From NCBI GenBank assembly GCA_013360285.1, contig JABWCM010000004.1, positions 1-64,000 of the forward strand: a stretch of DNA of 64,000 nt, in the 5' to 3' direction. Under the pieces are notes generated by a model. It was not told where the DNA came from. It did not search any database and worked only from the letters and a program-made list of their open reading frames with translations. Made by a program: the position numbers and the translations under genes. Shown piece by piece: positions 51,834-61,452 of this stretch; position 1 is the first letter of the stretch, and each line of letters opens with the position of its first letter. Origin of the DNA: Myxococcales bacterium (GTDB lineage: Bacteria; Myxococcota_A; UBA9042; JABWCM01).

Positions 51834-54800
51834 ATGAAGCGTGTGCGATTGATTGCAACACTGGCCGTTCTGTGGACAGGTGTGTCCGCCTGTGGAGAAG
51901 TCACCATCTGGGAAGAAGCTCCCCCTGAGGCCACACAACAACGGGCGGGTTCCCTCAGTGCTGCCCCGGAAATATCCATCAAGAGCCCAGCGAACCTTTC
52001 GAATATCCCGATGGGTGTCGGCAGTACTCCAGTCACCGTTGAGTTTTCAGTGTCCGGTATGGCCATTCCCAGCGAAGGATACCTTGTGTTTACCGTTGAT
52101 GGGCTTGGACCGGTTCAACACTTGTCCACAAGTCCTTTTGTTTACGCAAATGTGCCCAAAGGACAACATACCTTGGCCGTTCAACTTGTGTTAGCCGATG
52201 GTACACCGCTGACGAACCCACAATCGCGGGCCGTGGTGAAAGTGAAGATCGTCGCCGATTGTGTTGCCGACGGCGATTGTGCCGACAACAACCCATGCAC
52301 CATTGACGTTTGCCAGGCGGGGATAACGACGAAGCAATGTAAATATGGCCCGGTATCCAACTCAGCGTGCTGTTTGTCGGTGATGGATTGCAGTTTTGGC
52401 TGGAATTGTGTCGGAAATTTATGTGTGCAGTGTCAAACCGATGCGCAGTGCTCTGACGGCAACACTTGTACCACTGATTCTTGTGTTCAGGGGCTTTGTA
52501 AGAATGTTGCCGTTGCAGGTTGTTGTAATACCTCCAGCGGCTGCAACGACGGCAACCCATGCACAAACGACAGTTGTAATTTACTGACGTCCACCTGCAC
52601 CTTTACACCGATAACCGGCTGCTGTGCGACTGCGGCGCAATGTAACGATGGCAACCCCTGCACAACGGATGCCTGCATCGGGAACACGTGCCGCTACGGG
52701 CCAAAATCGGGATGCTGTACCGCCGATTCGCAATGTAACGATAAAGATGTTTGCACGCTTGATTTGTGTAATTTAGTGTCTAATTCATGTAATTTTGTTG
52801 CTGATCCGGCAAAGCCGAATTGTTGTAAAGACAACAATGCCTGCGATGATGGCGATCCGGCTACGTTGGACAAATGTGTTGTTGGTGTTTGCACCCACGT
52901 TCAAGACCCGGATTTCTGCGTTGGACCGACGGTGCCGCAAGTCGTTATCAACGAAATCATGGTGAATCCGAAGGCAGTAACCGATGTGGTGGGAGAATGG
53001 ATCGAACTTCACAACCCGGGCAAAAACTCCGTGAGTATTGCGGGTTGGAGTATTTCCGACTCCGGAGGAGATTTTCATCAGTTGCCTGCTGGAAGTCCTC
53101 TGACTATTGCCCCAGGCGGCTATTTCGTGCTCGGAAACAACCCGGAAACAGCCAGCAACGGTGGCATTGTTCTGGATTATGCGTATACGAACTTCACGCT
53201 TGCCAATAGTGGAGATGAAGTCATCCTGAAAAAAGCAGACGGCACGGTGGTGTCGGAGGTCCATTACTCCACCGGGAATGGTTTTCCGGTCACCGATGGT
53301 GCTTCGTACGCATTAAAACACCCTTATCTTAGTAATAACGCAGGCGACAGCTTTGCTCTTGCGACCGCGTTATACGGAAAAGGTGATTTTGGTACACCAA
53401 AGGCCAAAAACACCGATATCTACGCCCCGCCGATTGATCCCGGATGCGACGACGGCAACCCGTGTACGTTCAATGTGTGTCAGCCGAACAGTCAGTGTGG
53501 TGTTGAACAGAAACCAAACTGTTGCTCGTCCAACGCGAATTGTAACGACGGAAAGCCGTGTACAACGGATGTTTGCGACCAGACCACAAACACATGCAAA
53601 TTCACGCCGCCTTCGGGGCCGTGTTGTAATACCAGTTCGGACTGTAACGACAACAATCCATGTACAACGGATGCGTGCATCGGACTCAAATGCCGTTACG
53701 GACCGAACCAATCGAAGCCCGGTTGCTGCACGAACGACGGGATGTGCGACGACAAGAATCCGTGTACGGAACAAACTTGCGATTTGGCTCAAAACCTGTG
53801 TGAGTACGAACCAATAGGGGATCCGTTATGCTGTGTTTACAATGCGGACTGTGAAGATAACAACCCGTCTACGCTCAACAAATGTATCGACGGGTCGTGT
53901 CAGTTTCCGCCGGATCCCACTTATTGCGACCAGGATGCCCAGTGTAACGATGGGTTGGTCTGCACCGCCGACAAATGTGACCTAGCCAAACACAAATGTG
54001 TTGCGAGCCCGCTTCCGGGATGTTGTGTCGCCGATATTCAGTGCGGTGACGGGGATGTTTGTACGCTGGATGTTTGTGATCCGGTTCAGCATGTCTGTAA
54101 ACACCCTCCCAAACCCGGTTGTTGTAAGCAGGATTCGCATTGCAACGACAACGATGTTTGTACCGCCGACCAGTGCTTAAATTACTCTTGCCGACATACC
54201 GAGATATCCGGTTGTTGCACCACAAACACGGATTGCGCAACCACGAACCCGTGTGTCAACAACGTCTGTGATGTGCTCACCAAGGTCTGCGTTCCAGGTG
54301 GTACGAATGGAGCGGTGCAGGGATGTTGTATTACCAACAGCGAATGCAACGACAACAACGGATGTACGACCGACAAATGTGTGCAGAATATCTGCCAGAA
54401 CACTTATGTAACTGGGTGTTGCCAATCGGCAGTTCAGTGTAATGACAACGACCCATGTACGGTTGATTACTGTATTTTCGGTAAATGTAAGTCGGTTGCA
54501 AAAACCGGGGCTTGTTGTTTGCAGGACGAAGAATGTGTTGCCGATTCAAGTGCTTGCACAACCGCGTTGTGTCTTGGCGGGCAGTGCGTTCAAGCGTCAA
54601 ATGGGACCTGTCCGACTCCGCTTCCATTTGAGGTCAGTGACTGGGCGCTTGATGGCGGGGCCTCGGCGGCGGCTTGGAGTGTTGAAAATGGCGCAATCAT
54701 GTCGGGTTGGCATTTTACTGTCGCTGGACCGAAGTTTTCTGCTACGGATGCCCCCGTTTCCACGTGGAGTGTAGATCTGTTGTCGCCTCTGCTGAATGGG

Positions 54801-56531
54801 AGCAACGCATCCAAGGTGACCGCACAGTGGACACAAACAGTAGTTCCGGGTGTGTTGGGTGGCGAGGATGAGCTTATGTTACTGGCTTCGGCTACGGGAT
54901 CCAGCCCATTTCAGCCGATTATGACCGAAACGGCGACGACTGCCGCGGGTTCTTCTACATTACGTACGGCGGAGATCCCAACGTTGGCCGGGGCGGCGAG
55001 TGGCCGGGTCGTTTTTCGTGTGTCGCGCGCTCAGGGTGGCATTACGGACATGAATTGGTCGATTGGCAACGTCGTGATTGCTCCCGGCTCGCCGCCGGTG
55101 GCCAACGGGTTTGGCGGACCGCTACCCGGTGCGGTTTCTACCCTAACCACATACACGTTGACCGCTGTGGATACGGATTTGGGAGACGTTGTCAGCTTTA
55201 CGTTGGCGGGAACACCGGGTTATGTGAGTCTTCAAAACTACAAAAACAAGGGAAATGGAACATTTTCGATTGATCTGGCTCTTTTCCCAGAGGAAGGCGA
55301 CCAGGGTAGCGCCATCGGGACCATCATTGTGTCGGATGGGTTGCTGCAAACCCCGATTACGGTTGGATTTTCGGTCGTCGATCAACCTGTGTGTCCAAAC
55401 GGAGTTCCCGAACTGGGTGAACAGTGTGATGACGGCAACATGACGGATAACGACGGCTGTACAAATTCGTGCCTCCTTGCGTCCTGTGGTGATGGCGTGG
55501 TGCAGGCCACTGCGGGCGAACAATGTGATCTCGGAGCACAGAACTCCAACAATGGCCAATGTACTACGTTTTGTAAACTACCATCCTGTGGGGATGGGTA
55601 CGTTCAAACCAGCCAAGGTGAACTGTGCGATCTGGGGGTCAACAACAACAACACCGGTAACTTTTGCACCCAACTATGTAAGTTACCGGTGTGCGGCGAC
55701 GGGTTTATCCAGGCCGGCAAGGGGGAACAGTGCGATGCGGGTCCACAAAATGGGGTCGCGGGGACATGCAGCGTCCAATGTAAGCCGAATTACTGTGGTG
55801 ACGGTGTGATTCAGGCGGTTCTTGGCGAACAATGTGACAATGGAGCCAACAATAGCGACACACTTGCAAACGCATGTCGAACAGATTGCAGCGCTGCTTC
55901 CTGTGGAGATGGAGTAAAGGACACAGCGGATTCGTGTGATGACGGAAACGATGTTCCCGGTGACGGCTGTGAAAACAACTGCACAATTACGGTTCCCACG
56001 GTCATGATGGTGATCACGGAAATCATGGCGGATCCCAACATGGTGTCCGACACCGTTGGGGAATGGTTCGAAATCTACAATCCCGGCGAAGTGTCCATGA
56101 ATATCAACGGTTGGACTATCAAGAGCAAATCCGGTGCTACTGGGACAGAAACACACACGATCAATAGCCAGACGCCCATATTTGTGCCTGCGCAAGGTTA
56201 TTTGATTGTGGGGAATGGCAGCGCGGCTATCAATGGAGGTGCACCGACTGCGTACGTGTATGGCGGGATTACGTTGGCCCAGGGAACGAACTCCGACTAT
56301 GCACAGTTGGTGGATCCCCTGGGTACCATTCACGACACGGTGAACTGGTCGAACGCCGGCGCAGGAAAACCGGCAATTGGCGCTTCGTGGCAGCTCAAAT
56401 CGACAAGTGCCGATAATGTTCAACTCACAGACGGGCTCAACGTCTTGTTGTCACAGTGGTGTGTTTCCACGATGGTTTTTACTCCGTCCACGGACAAGGG
56501 CAGCCCTGCTTCTGCCAGCAACTGCCCTTAG
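51834..56531 (+). CDS. Giant Cys-rich lipoprotein with two lamin-tail domains and DUF4215-like repeats
   Basis: A 1565-residue lipoprotein with lipobox VSAC. An Ig-like region spans about residues 40-135 (ISIKSPANLSNIPMGVGS). Two blocks of short Cys modules follow (CNDGNPCTTDACIGNTC type, more than 15 copies), split by a lamin-tail domain at about 365-510 (VVINEIMVNPKAVTDVVGEW). After a beta domain (about 925-1085) and a cadherin-like stretch come five or six DUF4215-like repeats (CGDGVVQATAGEQCDLGAQN). A second lamin-tail domain ends the chain (about 1385-1565, ITEIMADPNMVSDTVGEWFE). Lamin-tail domains are common in bacterial extracellular proteins and are thought to bind surfaces or DNA; the function here is unknown. 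The stop TAG is the junction with an R4 element. Confidence 0.85.
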   Translation: MKRVRLIATLAVLWTGVSACGEVTIWEEAPPEATQQRAGSLSAAPEISIKSPANLSNIPMGVGSTPVTVEFSVSGMAIPSEGYLVFTVDGLGPVQHLSTSPFVYANVPKGQHTLAVQLVLADGTPLTNPQSRAVVKVKIVADCVADGDCADNNPCTIDVCQAGITTKQCKYGPVSNSACCLSVMDCSFGWNCVGNLCVQCQTDAQCSDGNTCTTDSCVQGLCKNVAVAGCCNTSSGCNDGNPCTNDSCNLLTSTCTFTPITGCCATAAQCNDGNPCTTDACIGNTCRYGPKSGCCTADSQCNDKDVCTLDLCNLVSNSCNFVADPAKPNCCKDNNACDDGDPATLDKCVVGVCTHVQDPDFCVGPTVPQVVINEIMVNPKAVTDVVGEWIELHNPGKNSVSIAGWSISDSGGDFHQLPAGSPLTIAPGGYFVLGNNPETASNGGIVLDYAYTNFTLANSGDEVILKKADGTVVSEVHYSTGNGFPVTDGASYALKHPYLSNNAGDSFALATALYGKGDFGTPKAKNTDIYAPPIDPGCDDGNPCTFNVCQPNSQCGVEQKPNCCSSNANCNDGKPCTTDVCDQTTNTCKFTPPSGPCCNTSSDCNDNNPCTTDACIGLKCRYGPNQSKPGCCTNDGMCDDKNPCTEQTCDLAQNLCEYEPIGDPLCCVYNADCEDNNPSTLNKCIDGSCQFPPDPTYCDQDAQCNDGLVCTADKCDLAKHKCVASPLPGCCVADIQCGDGDVCTLDVCDPVQHVCKHPPKPGCCKQDSHCNDNDVCTADQCLNYSCRHTEISGCCTTNTDCATTNPCVNNVCDVLTKVCVPGGTNGAVQGCCITNSECNDNNGCTTDKCVQNICQNTYVTGCCQSAVQCNDNDPCTVDYCIFGKCKSVAKTGACCLQDEECVADSSACTTALCLGGQCVQASNGTCPTPLPFEVSDWALDGGASAAAWSVENGAIMSGWHFTVAGPKFSATDAPVSTWSVDLLSPLLNGSNASKVTAQWTQTVVPGVLGGEDELMLLASATGSSPFQPIMTETATTAAGSSTLRTAEIPTLAGAASGRVVFRVSRAQGGITDMNWSIGNVVIAPGSPPVANGFGGPLPGAVSTLTTYTLTAVDTDLGDVVSFTLAGTPGYVSLQNYKNKGNGTFSIDLALFPEEGDQGSAIGTIIVSDGLLQTPITVGFSVVDQPVCPNGVPELGEQCDDGNMTDNDGCTNSCLLASCGDGVVQATAGEQCDLGAQNSNNGQCTTFCKLPSCGDGYVQTSQGELCDLGVNNNNTGNFCTQLCKLPVCGDGFIQAGKGEQCDAGPQNGVAGTCSVQCKPNYCGDGVIQAVLGEQCDNGANNSDTLANACRTDCSAASCGDGVKDTADSCDDGNDVPGDGCENNCTITVPTVMMVITEIMADPNMVSDTVGEWFEIYNPGEVSMNINGWTIKSKSGATGTETHTINSQTPIFVPAQGYLIVGNGSAAINGGAPTAYVYGGITLAQGTNSDYAQLVDPLGTIHDTVNWSNAGAGKPAIGASWQLKSTSADNVQLTDGLNVLLSQWCVSTMVFTPSTDKGSPASASNCP

Positions 56532-56694
56532 GTGACTGGTGTTTTTAGATGAATTCCACGCCCTGGCCGCCTTTGGCCGTCTCGCCCGTAAAAATCCCTG
56601 CGGCATATTCCCGATATTCCTCAGGATTTTTCCGGACGATCCGGCTCAAATTCGGCTGGGTCGTGAAATCCCCTAAAAAACACCAGCCACCTAG
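56529..56694 (+). repeat. R4 palindromic element, full copy
   Basis: The termini TAGGTGACTGGTGTTTTTAG and CTAAAAAACACCAGCCACCTA are inverted. A nested AAAAATCC / GGATTTTT stem encloses GCATAT-TCCCG-ATATTC, the same central hairpin as in R1 and R2. The first three bases form the stop codon of the upstream gene. Confidence 0.9.
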
Positions 56695-56770
56695 GTGACT
56701 GGTGTTTTTAGATGAATTCCACGCCCTGGCCGCCTTTGGCCGTCTCGCCCGTAAAAATCCCTGCGGCATA
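56695..56770 (+). repeat. R4 element, left half only
   Basis: A direct repeat of the first 76 bp of the preceding R4, identical up to GCGGCATAT, then cut. It suggests a failed tandem copy or deletion at the central hairpin. Confidence 0.9.
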
Positions 56771-56790
56771 TCCTGGTAGACTGCTCATCT

Positions 56791-57816
56791 TTATGTATTG
56801 AGAATCTTTCCAACATCCGTTCGGAGTGTTTCGAGAAATCGTTCCATAGACATTCGATAAATCGTAGCACCACAGGCTTGGGCGTGGCCTCCACCGCCAT
56901 GTTTGCGGGCGATGGGTTCGACGTCGTAGCCGGATTTGGAACGAAGTGATAACTTAATCTCTCTGTTTTCTTCGTTAAAGTTCGCAATTGCGGCAATTTG
57001 AACCGATTCGACGGATATCAGTGATTGGATAAGGTCTCGATAGTCGTCCCGATCAATATTTAACCCGTTGGTCGCTTCCCTTGAAATCGCAACCAACCCG
57101 AAGCGTGCGCCGAATAGGTACTCGGCTGACGCCAATGCGCGCGAAAGAAATCGCAAACTGTCCGGAGTCAAACATTGAAATACCCGCTGCTGAACTCGGT
57201 CTGCGTCTGCTCCGGATTCAAGCAATGCCGCTGCACATCGGAGGGTGTCCGGGTTGTTGCGTACATATCGAAATGACAGCGTATCGTAAGAGATTGCGGT
57301 ATATAACAATTCGGCGATGGGTTGGGTGATGGGCGACCCGAGTTCTTTTAGCATCCAGTAACATAACTCTCCCGTAGACGAGCTGTCTTCGACAAGCAGT
57401 CCCTGAACACGTCCTCGTGGACGGTGGTGGTCAACAACCAACACCGGAATTTTTCGTTCTCCAAGTATTCGCCGGATTCCCGAGCCGAACTGCGTGTCGG
57501 ACGAGTCAAACATCAGCACCAAGTCCGCCGATCTCATGAGTTGTGCTGCGTTTTCGTCGGAATCCAGCGCAAGGATTTCTTCGTGTTTGTCCAGATAACG
57601 AAATCGCCGCGGAGGTGCGTCTGGCGTAATGACAGCGACGTTTTTCCCCAATTGCCGGACGGATGCGGCGAATGCAAGGCAAGAAGCCAGTCCATCCGCA
57701 TCAGGAACCCGATGAGTAGTCACGACGATCCGAGACGCGCTGCGAATTTGGTGAAATACCTGCGAGTTGGCGCGAACCTGCGATTCGATGGACGTTGTCG
57801 GTTTCATGCCGGGCAC
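56791..57816 (-). CDS. nrnA: DHH-family phosphoesterase, NrnA-like
   Basis: A 341-residue cytoplasmic phosphodiesterase. Motif order: VVTTHRVPDADGLAS (metal-binding His/Asp), LVLMFDSSD, then VVDHHRP (the DHH motif), and the DHHA1 domain ending in GGGGHAQACGA. This fits NrnA/bifunctional oligoribonuclease and pAp phosphatase; cyclic-di-AMP hydrolases share the fold. Length is typical. A GTG start with AAGGGA is assumed; an ATG three codons inside is possible. Not obviously in an operon. Confidence 0.9.
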   Translation of the reverse strand: MPGMKPTTSIESQVRANSQVFHQIRSASRIVVTTHRVPDADGLASCLAFAASVRQLGKNVAVITPDAPPRRFRYLDKHEEILALDSDENAAQLMRSADLVLMFDSSDTQFGSGIRRILGERKIPVLVVDHHRPRGRVQGLLVEDSSSTGELCYWMLKELGSPITQPIAELLYTAISYDTLSFRYVRNNPDTLRCAAALLESGADADRVQQRVFQCLTPDSLRFLSRALASAEYLFGARFGLVAISREATNGLNIDRDDYRDLIQSLISVESVQIAAIANFNEENREIKLSLRSKSGYDVEPIARKHGGGGHAQACGATIYRMSMERFLETLRTDVGKILNT

Positions 57817-58026
57817 CGGATCCCTTTGTTGTTCAAACCAAGCTCAATTCATTGTCGTTTGGCGATGTGATATGTGCAAGTGTGGTGTCTCGAAAATCGA
57901 AACGAGCCAATGGTTGTTGGTTACGGCCTGGGGTGGTTCATAATCCCCAATGTGGAAAGATTGACGGTGAGGTGAGTTGGAAGGCATTTTGGGGAGTCTA
58001 GGCAACGCCGCGTTTCAAAATCGGAC

Positions 58027-58395
58027 TCAATTGGGCGGGCGACCCTTCCGTTCGATAATTTTGGACATGATTTCGTAAATACAAGCAAGATCTGTTCCGC
58101 CAGTACCGGAAACAATGTCGCGTTGTGGGCCAATAAATTCGATTCGAATGTGACCAATGTCGTCTCGAGCAAATTCTGGGTGTGTAAAGCCGTGTCGTCT
58201 TAGCCAATCTCGGCATTGCGACCAGTGTGGTAGCCACGTGTGATGTAACTTAGCATGCAGTCCATCCCCATTTCCCTGGACAAATGCCACGAATCCGTCG
58301 TTGGTTACGAACCAGTCACCTAGGCGTGGTCGCCATTCAAGTCCCGCGTTGCGCAAATCGCGTGCGCGAGAAATTTCCTCTTTCGTATATCGCAC
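58027..58395 (-). CDS. Small conserved-looking hypothetical protein
   Basis: A 122-residue soluble protein beginning MRYTKEEISRARDLRNAGLE, followed by WRPRLGDWFVTNDGFVAFVQ and a conserved-looking WLPHWSQCRDWLRRHG. No signal peptide, no known motif. It has normal amino-acid composition and a clean frame over its whole length, which supports it as real. The gap on its upstream side (58396-58765) shows no gene. Confidence 0.6.
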   Translation of the reverse strand: MRYTKEEISRARDLRNAGLEWRPRLGDWFVTNDGFVAFVQGNGDGLHAKLHHTWLPHWSQCRDWLRRHGFTHPEFARDDIGHIRIEFIGPQRDIVSGTGGTDLACIYEIMSKIIERKGRPPN

Positions 58396-58765
58396 TGCTT
58401 ATCCGTTGCTACACCTCAAACGCGGTCGTTCCGATCAATGGCAGGCCTTGTAACATGCAAATAGTCGCCTTATCAACGACTTGTTCCGACGTGGTTCGGC
58501 GACAATGGCCCTGATTTCTGGAGCGGGAGTCCAACGTTCAAAATGCGAGTTCGATCGCCAATTACTTGCAAGATGTTGTGATGTCTGCACTATGTGTTGA
58601 CACGTTCGTTGCCGTCAGGTAGTGAACGCGCGGATATCGGATTTGGGGGACAATCATGTGGTTGCGTTCCGGACTAAACCGGGCGTGTGAAGGGCGAAGC
58701 AGGGCATGCGTGGTTGGGGCCAACCGGTCTCAACGCCGTTTGTGTAGAAAAGTTAGGAGGCAATA
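58396..58765. other. Intergenic region, nothing recognised
   Basis: Divergent promoters for the flanking small genes should lie here. I see a ribosome-binding site (TTAGGAGG) before the right gene and no repeat or RNA gene. Confidence 0.4.
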
Positions 58766-59287
58766 ATGAACTGGGGACAACTGATCAAACTAGGCAAACG
58801 TGCAACGGAAATCGGGGTCGAGCGCCTGCTGACCGCAGCGAGTATTGTTGAGGAACTGAGCCGTGGCGCGATCGACCGATATAATCGTTTCGCGGAACAC
58901 GCACCCGTTCCGTTGCCAAAAGTCCCGCAGGGGCACGCTACGGAGTCCAAAGAAAGTCGCCCTTGGTCGGAGACCACTTCTTCCGCTCCGGTGACACCGT
59001 CTCGCCCGTCGGTGGTGCCTGCGGTGAATCTTGAGGAAAAAGCAACCGCCGCCAAACAGCGCGAAACCGCTGAAACGCCAAAACCGGCTACTAAATTAAC
59101 GGTTGTCGCCGACGAACCCAAAGTAGAACGGTTGGAACGGTTACCGGCGAATTGGCTGCTTGAAAAAACACGGAAGGAACAATTGCAGGTATTTTGTAAG
59201 GAACGTGGATTGCCATATAACGAGGAAGACACCAAAAAGACTCTGGTTACAAAACTGGTTGAGTGGCGAGTTCAAGGAGAAAAATAA
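58766..59287 (+). CDS. Hypothetical protein with SAP/HeH-like C-terminus
   Basis: A 173-residue soluble protein; ATG after AGGAGG. Residues 1-50 form helices (LIKLGKRATEIGVERLLTAA). A Pro/Ser/Thr/Glu-rich linker follows (about 50-125). The last 45 residues (KTRKEQLQVFCKERGLPYNEEDTKKTLVTKL) resemble an SAP or HeH helix-extended-helix domain, which often binds nucleic acid. Role unknown. Confidence 0.65.
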   Translation: MNWGQLIKLGKRATEIGVERLLTAASIVEELSRGAIDRYNRFAEHAPVPLPKVPQGHATESKESRPWSETTSSAPVTPSRPSVVPAVNLEEKATAAKQRETAETPKPATKLTVVADEPKVERLERLPANWLLEKTRKEQLQVFCKERGLPYNEEDTKKTLVTKLVEWRVQGEK

Positions 59288-59994
59288 CTTCTGTGAACGG
59301 AACAACCGAAACAAATAAATGCGCGTCGACCCGTCGAGACCGCTTAAGTTAGCCAGCCAAAGTTATTCTATCTATTTTCGTTTTCCCGCGGTGTGAATAT
59401 TAAACCATGCTGTCCGTTTCAGGACCTTTGTTGCTCGTTGCGAGGTCGTTGGTGCAGGGCGTGACGGGTCTGTCGGCAAGTTCGAGAAATGAACCTATGA
59501 GGCATGGACAGGATATGTGGTTTGTCGGTAATTTTAAGGGTATGACTTACGCTCACCGTTCAAACCAAACGGCGAATTTCTGGATGTTGCATTTGCCGCC
59601 GACTCCATCGTTTGAAAGTCTCCATTTTAAGCCTAAACTAAGTTAACATATGTACGCTGGGATTGCGATCGCATTTTGGGTACTTCTGTAGCGTTTGGTC
59701 GGCGTATATACGGGTGATTTCTCGGAGACGGTCAGCGGAAATAAATCGTGAACCCCGATTGGCTAATATAGTGTGCCTTGGCCATGTCCGTCGGTGCGGC
59801 ATATGCTCGATATGGCCTCAGTCGAGTGTCGGCCAATTCAGCGCTAATTTAGCTGTCTCAGGATCACGCCCTTATCTCCGCTGTCCCCTGACAAAGTCCT
59901 GGTGGTTCCCTGATTTGAAAAATGCCCGTAAGTTACCCGGCTCCGCGTTTGGTGGTCGGGATAATCGGAAGTAGTTGTTTGAGGGTATTGGGGT
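59288..59994. other. Intergenic region with an R2 element
   Basis: About 700 bp without a supported gene. A 79-codon frame at 59407 has no ribosome-binding site and weak coding character. The R2 element sits near the right side. Confidence 0.45.
59725..59891 (+). repeat. R2 palindromic element, diverged
   Basis: Left end GACGGTCAGCGGAAATAAAT, right end CTTATCTCCGCTGTCCC. Central hairpin GGCATAT-GCTCG-ATATGGCC: bases differ from the other copies but still pair, apart from one bulge. It is the only R2 copy not touching another element. Confidence 0.85.
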
Positions 59995-61404
59995 ATGCGT
60001 TTGTCAACATCCGTTCATCGTGTGGGTGCGGACCTTGGTGCGGCGCCCACGGTTGATTCGGTTTCGAGTTTACTCAAACCAGCATCATCAAAGGACTTTG
60101 TGATCAAGGCAGCCATCGTGGTCGTCACGCTGGCGTTGCTGGTGTCGGGAATCATGGTGACCGGGTTTGGTCGCGGGTTCGGACTGGGCGGTTTGCTCCA
60201 GGGTGACCGAATGACCGCGCTTTGGTTGTGGCCCGGAATCATTATGGGGATTATGGTCGCGGCTTCGTATATTTATCGAACTGCGTTATGGCTTCGATAC
60301 AAGCCGCTTGATGGAAGAAGACTCACAAACAAGGAGTTGCCCACAGTAACCGTTGTGATCCCTGCCTACAATGAAGGTCCAATGGTTAAAAAATCGATTC
60401 TTTCTGCTGTTTCCAGTCGTTATCCGGCAGATAAACTACAGGTGATTTGTGTAGATGACGGCAGTAAAGATGATACATTTGTCCACATGGAAGCCGCGCG
60501 CAAAGAAGCGCCGGGTAGAATTACAACGGTTCGTTTGCCGGAAAATCGGGGAAAACGCCATGCTTTGTATGCGGGAATGTCCCAGGCGAAGTCGCAGATT
60601 ATAGTCACTCTAGACAGTGATAGTGTGCTGCCGGCGGACAGCCTGAGAAATATTGTTGCACCGTTTGTAAAAAACAGACGTGCTGGAGCCGTCGCCGGGT
60701 GTGTCAAGGTACTCAACCGGTATGACAACGTGTTGACCCGAATGTTGGGTGTCCGATACCTGCTTGGGTTTGAGTTCACGAGGGCCTATCAGAGTGTTTT
60801 GAAGACCGTGTTCTGTTGTCCTGGAGCGTTGACGGCATATCGTCGGGAAGTTATCGCACCTCATCTGGACGGTTGGTTAAATCAGACATTTTTGGGTAAC
60901 AGATGTACGAACGGGGACGACCACGCGATGACTAACGTGGTACTCCGAGCCGGCTATGATACTTTGTACCAGAGCAACGCCGATGTGATGACGATCGTTC
61001 CGACCACATACAAACGATTGTCCAAGATGTACACCCGGTGGGCGCGCAGCAACATCCGCGAAAGTTGGATGTATCTGAAATTTGCCACCCGCCGTGCACG
61101 GCAGCGCGAAGAGTGGTTGGCTTGGGTTGACGGTATTGTCCACGCGTTGACGATTCCTGCACGCATGTATCTGATGGCTTTTACTTGGTATTTTGCCATC
61201 CTGCACTTCACCGTATTGTTACGTAGTCTGGCTGCGGCGACTTTGGTTGCACTTTTGTACGTCGTGTATTTTCTGCGAAGCGAAAGAAGTACCGAAAGCC
61301 TTTATGGTATTTTGTACAGTTGGTTTGCTTTGTTGACGTTGCAGTGGATCTATCCGTGGGCGGGACTTACCGTGTCCAAAAACCGATGGATGACACGGGG
61401 GTGA
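59995..61404 (+). CDS. Processive family-2 glycosyltransferase, membrane-bound
   Basis: A 469-residue membrane enzyme of the hyaluronan/NodC/poly-GlcNAc synthase type. Two N-terminal helices (AAIVVVTLALLVSGIMVTGF, LWPGIIMGIMVAASYIY) precede the GT-A domain: VTVVIPAYNEGP, VICVDDGSKDD, TLDSDSVL (DxD), GDDHAMTN and the RWARS motif in the QxxRW position. C-terminal helices (MYLMAFTWYFAILHFTVLL and later) complete the export channel. It should add sugars from a nucleotide donor to an exported polysaccharide. A G-rich stretch precedes the ATG. No other polysaccharide genes are adjacent. Confidence 0.85.
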   Translation: MRLSTSVHRVGADLGAAPTVDSVSSLLKPASSKDFVIKAAIVVVTLALLVSGIMVTGFGRGFGLGGLLQGDRMTALWLWPGIIMGIMVAASYIYRTALWLRYKPLDGRRLTNKELPTVTVVIPAYNEGPMVKKSILSAVSSRYPADKLQVICVDDGSKDDTFVHMEAARKEAPGRITTVRLPENRGKRHALYAGMSQAKSQIIVTLDSDSVLPADSLRNIVAPFVKNRRAGAVAGCVKVLNRYDNVLTRMLGVRYLLGFEFTRAYQSVLKTVFCCPGALTAYRREVIAPHLDGWLNQTFLGNRCTNGDDHAMTNVVLRAGYDTLYQSNADVMTIVPTTYKRLSKMYTRWARSNIRESWMYLKFATRRARQREEWLAWVDGIVHALTIPARMYLMAFTWYFAILHFTVLLRSLAAATLVALLYVVYFLRSERSTESLYGILYSWFALLTLQWIYPWAGLTVSKNRWMTRG

Positions 61405-61452
61405 TTGTAGTGGTTGTTGGGCGCGGGAATCGATCACACACGATTTTGTAAA

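Noticed and set aside
59407-59646. 79-residue frame
   Set aside because: No ribosome-binding site, no recognisable features, and composition unlike the neighbouring genes.
1-59891. Insertion sequences carrying a transposase
   Set aside because: None of the R1-R5 elements is longer than about 190 bp and no transposase, integrase or RAYT gene is seen in the window.
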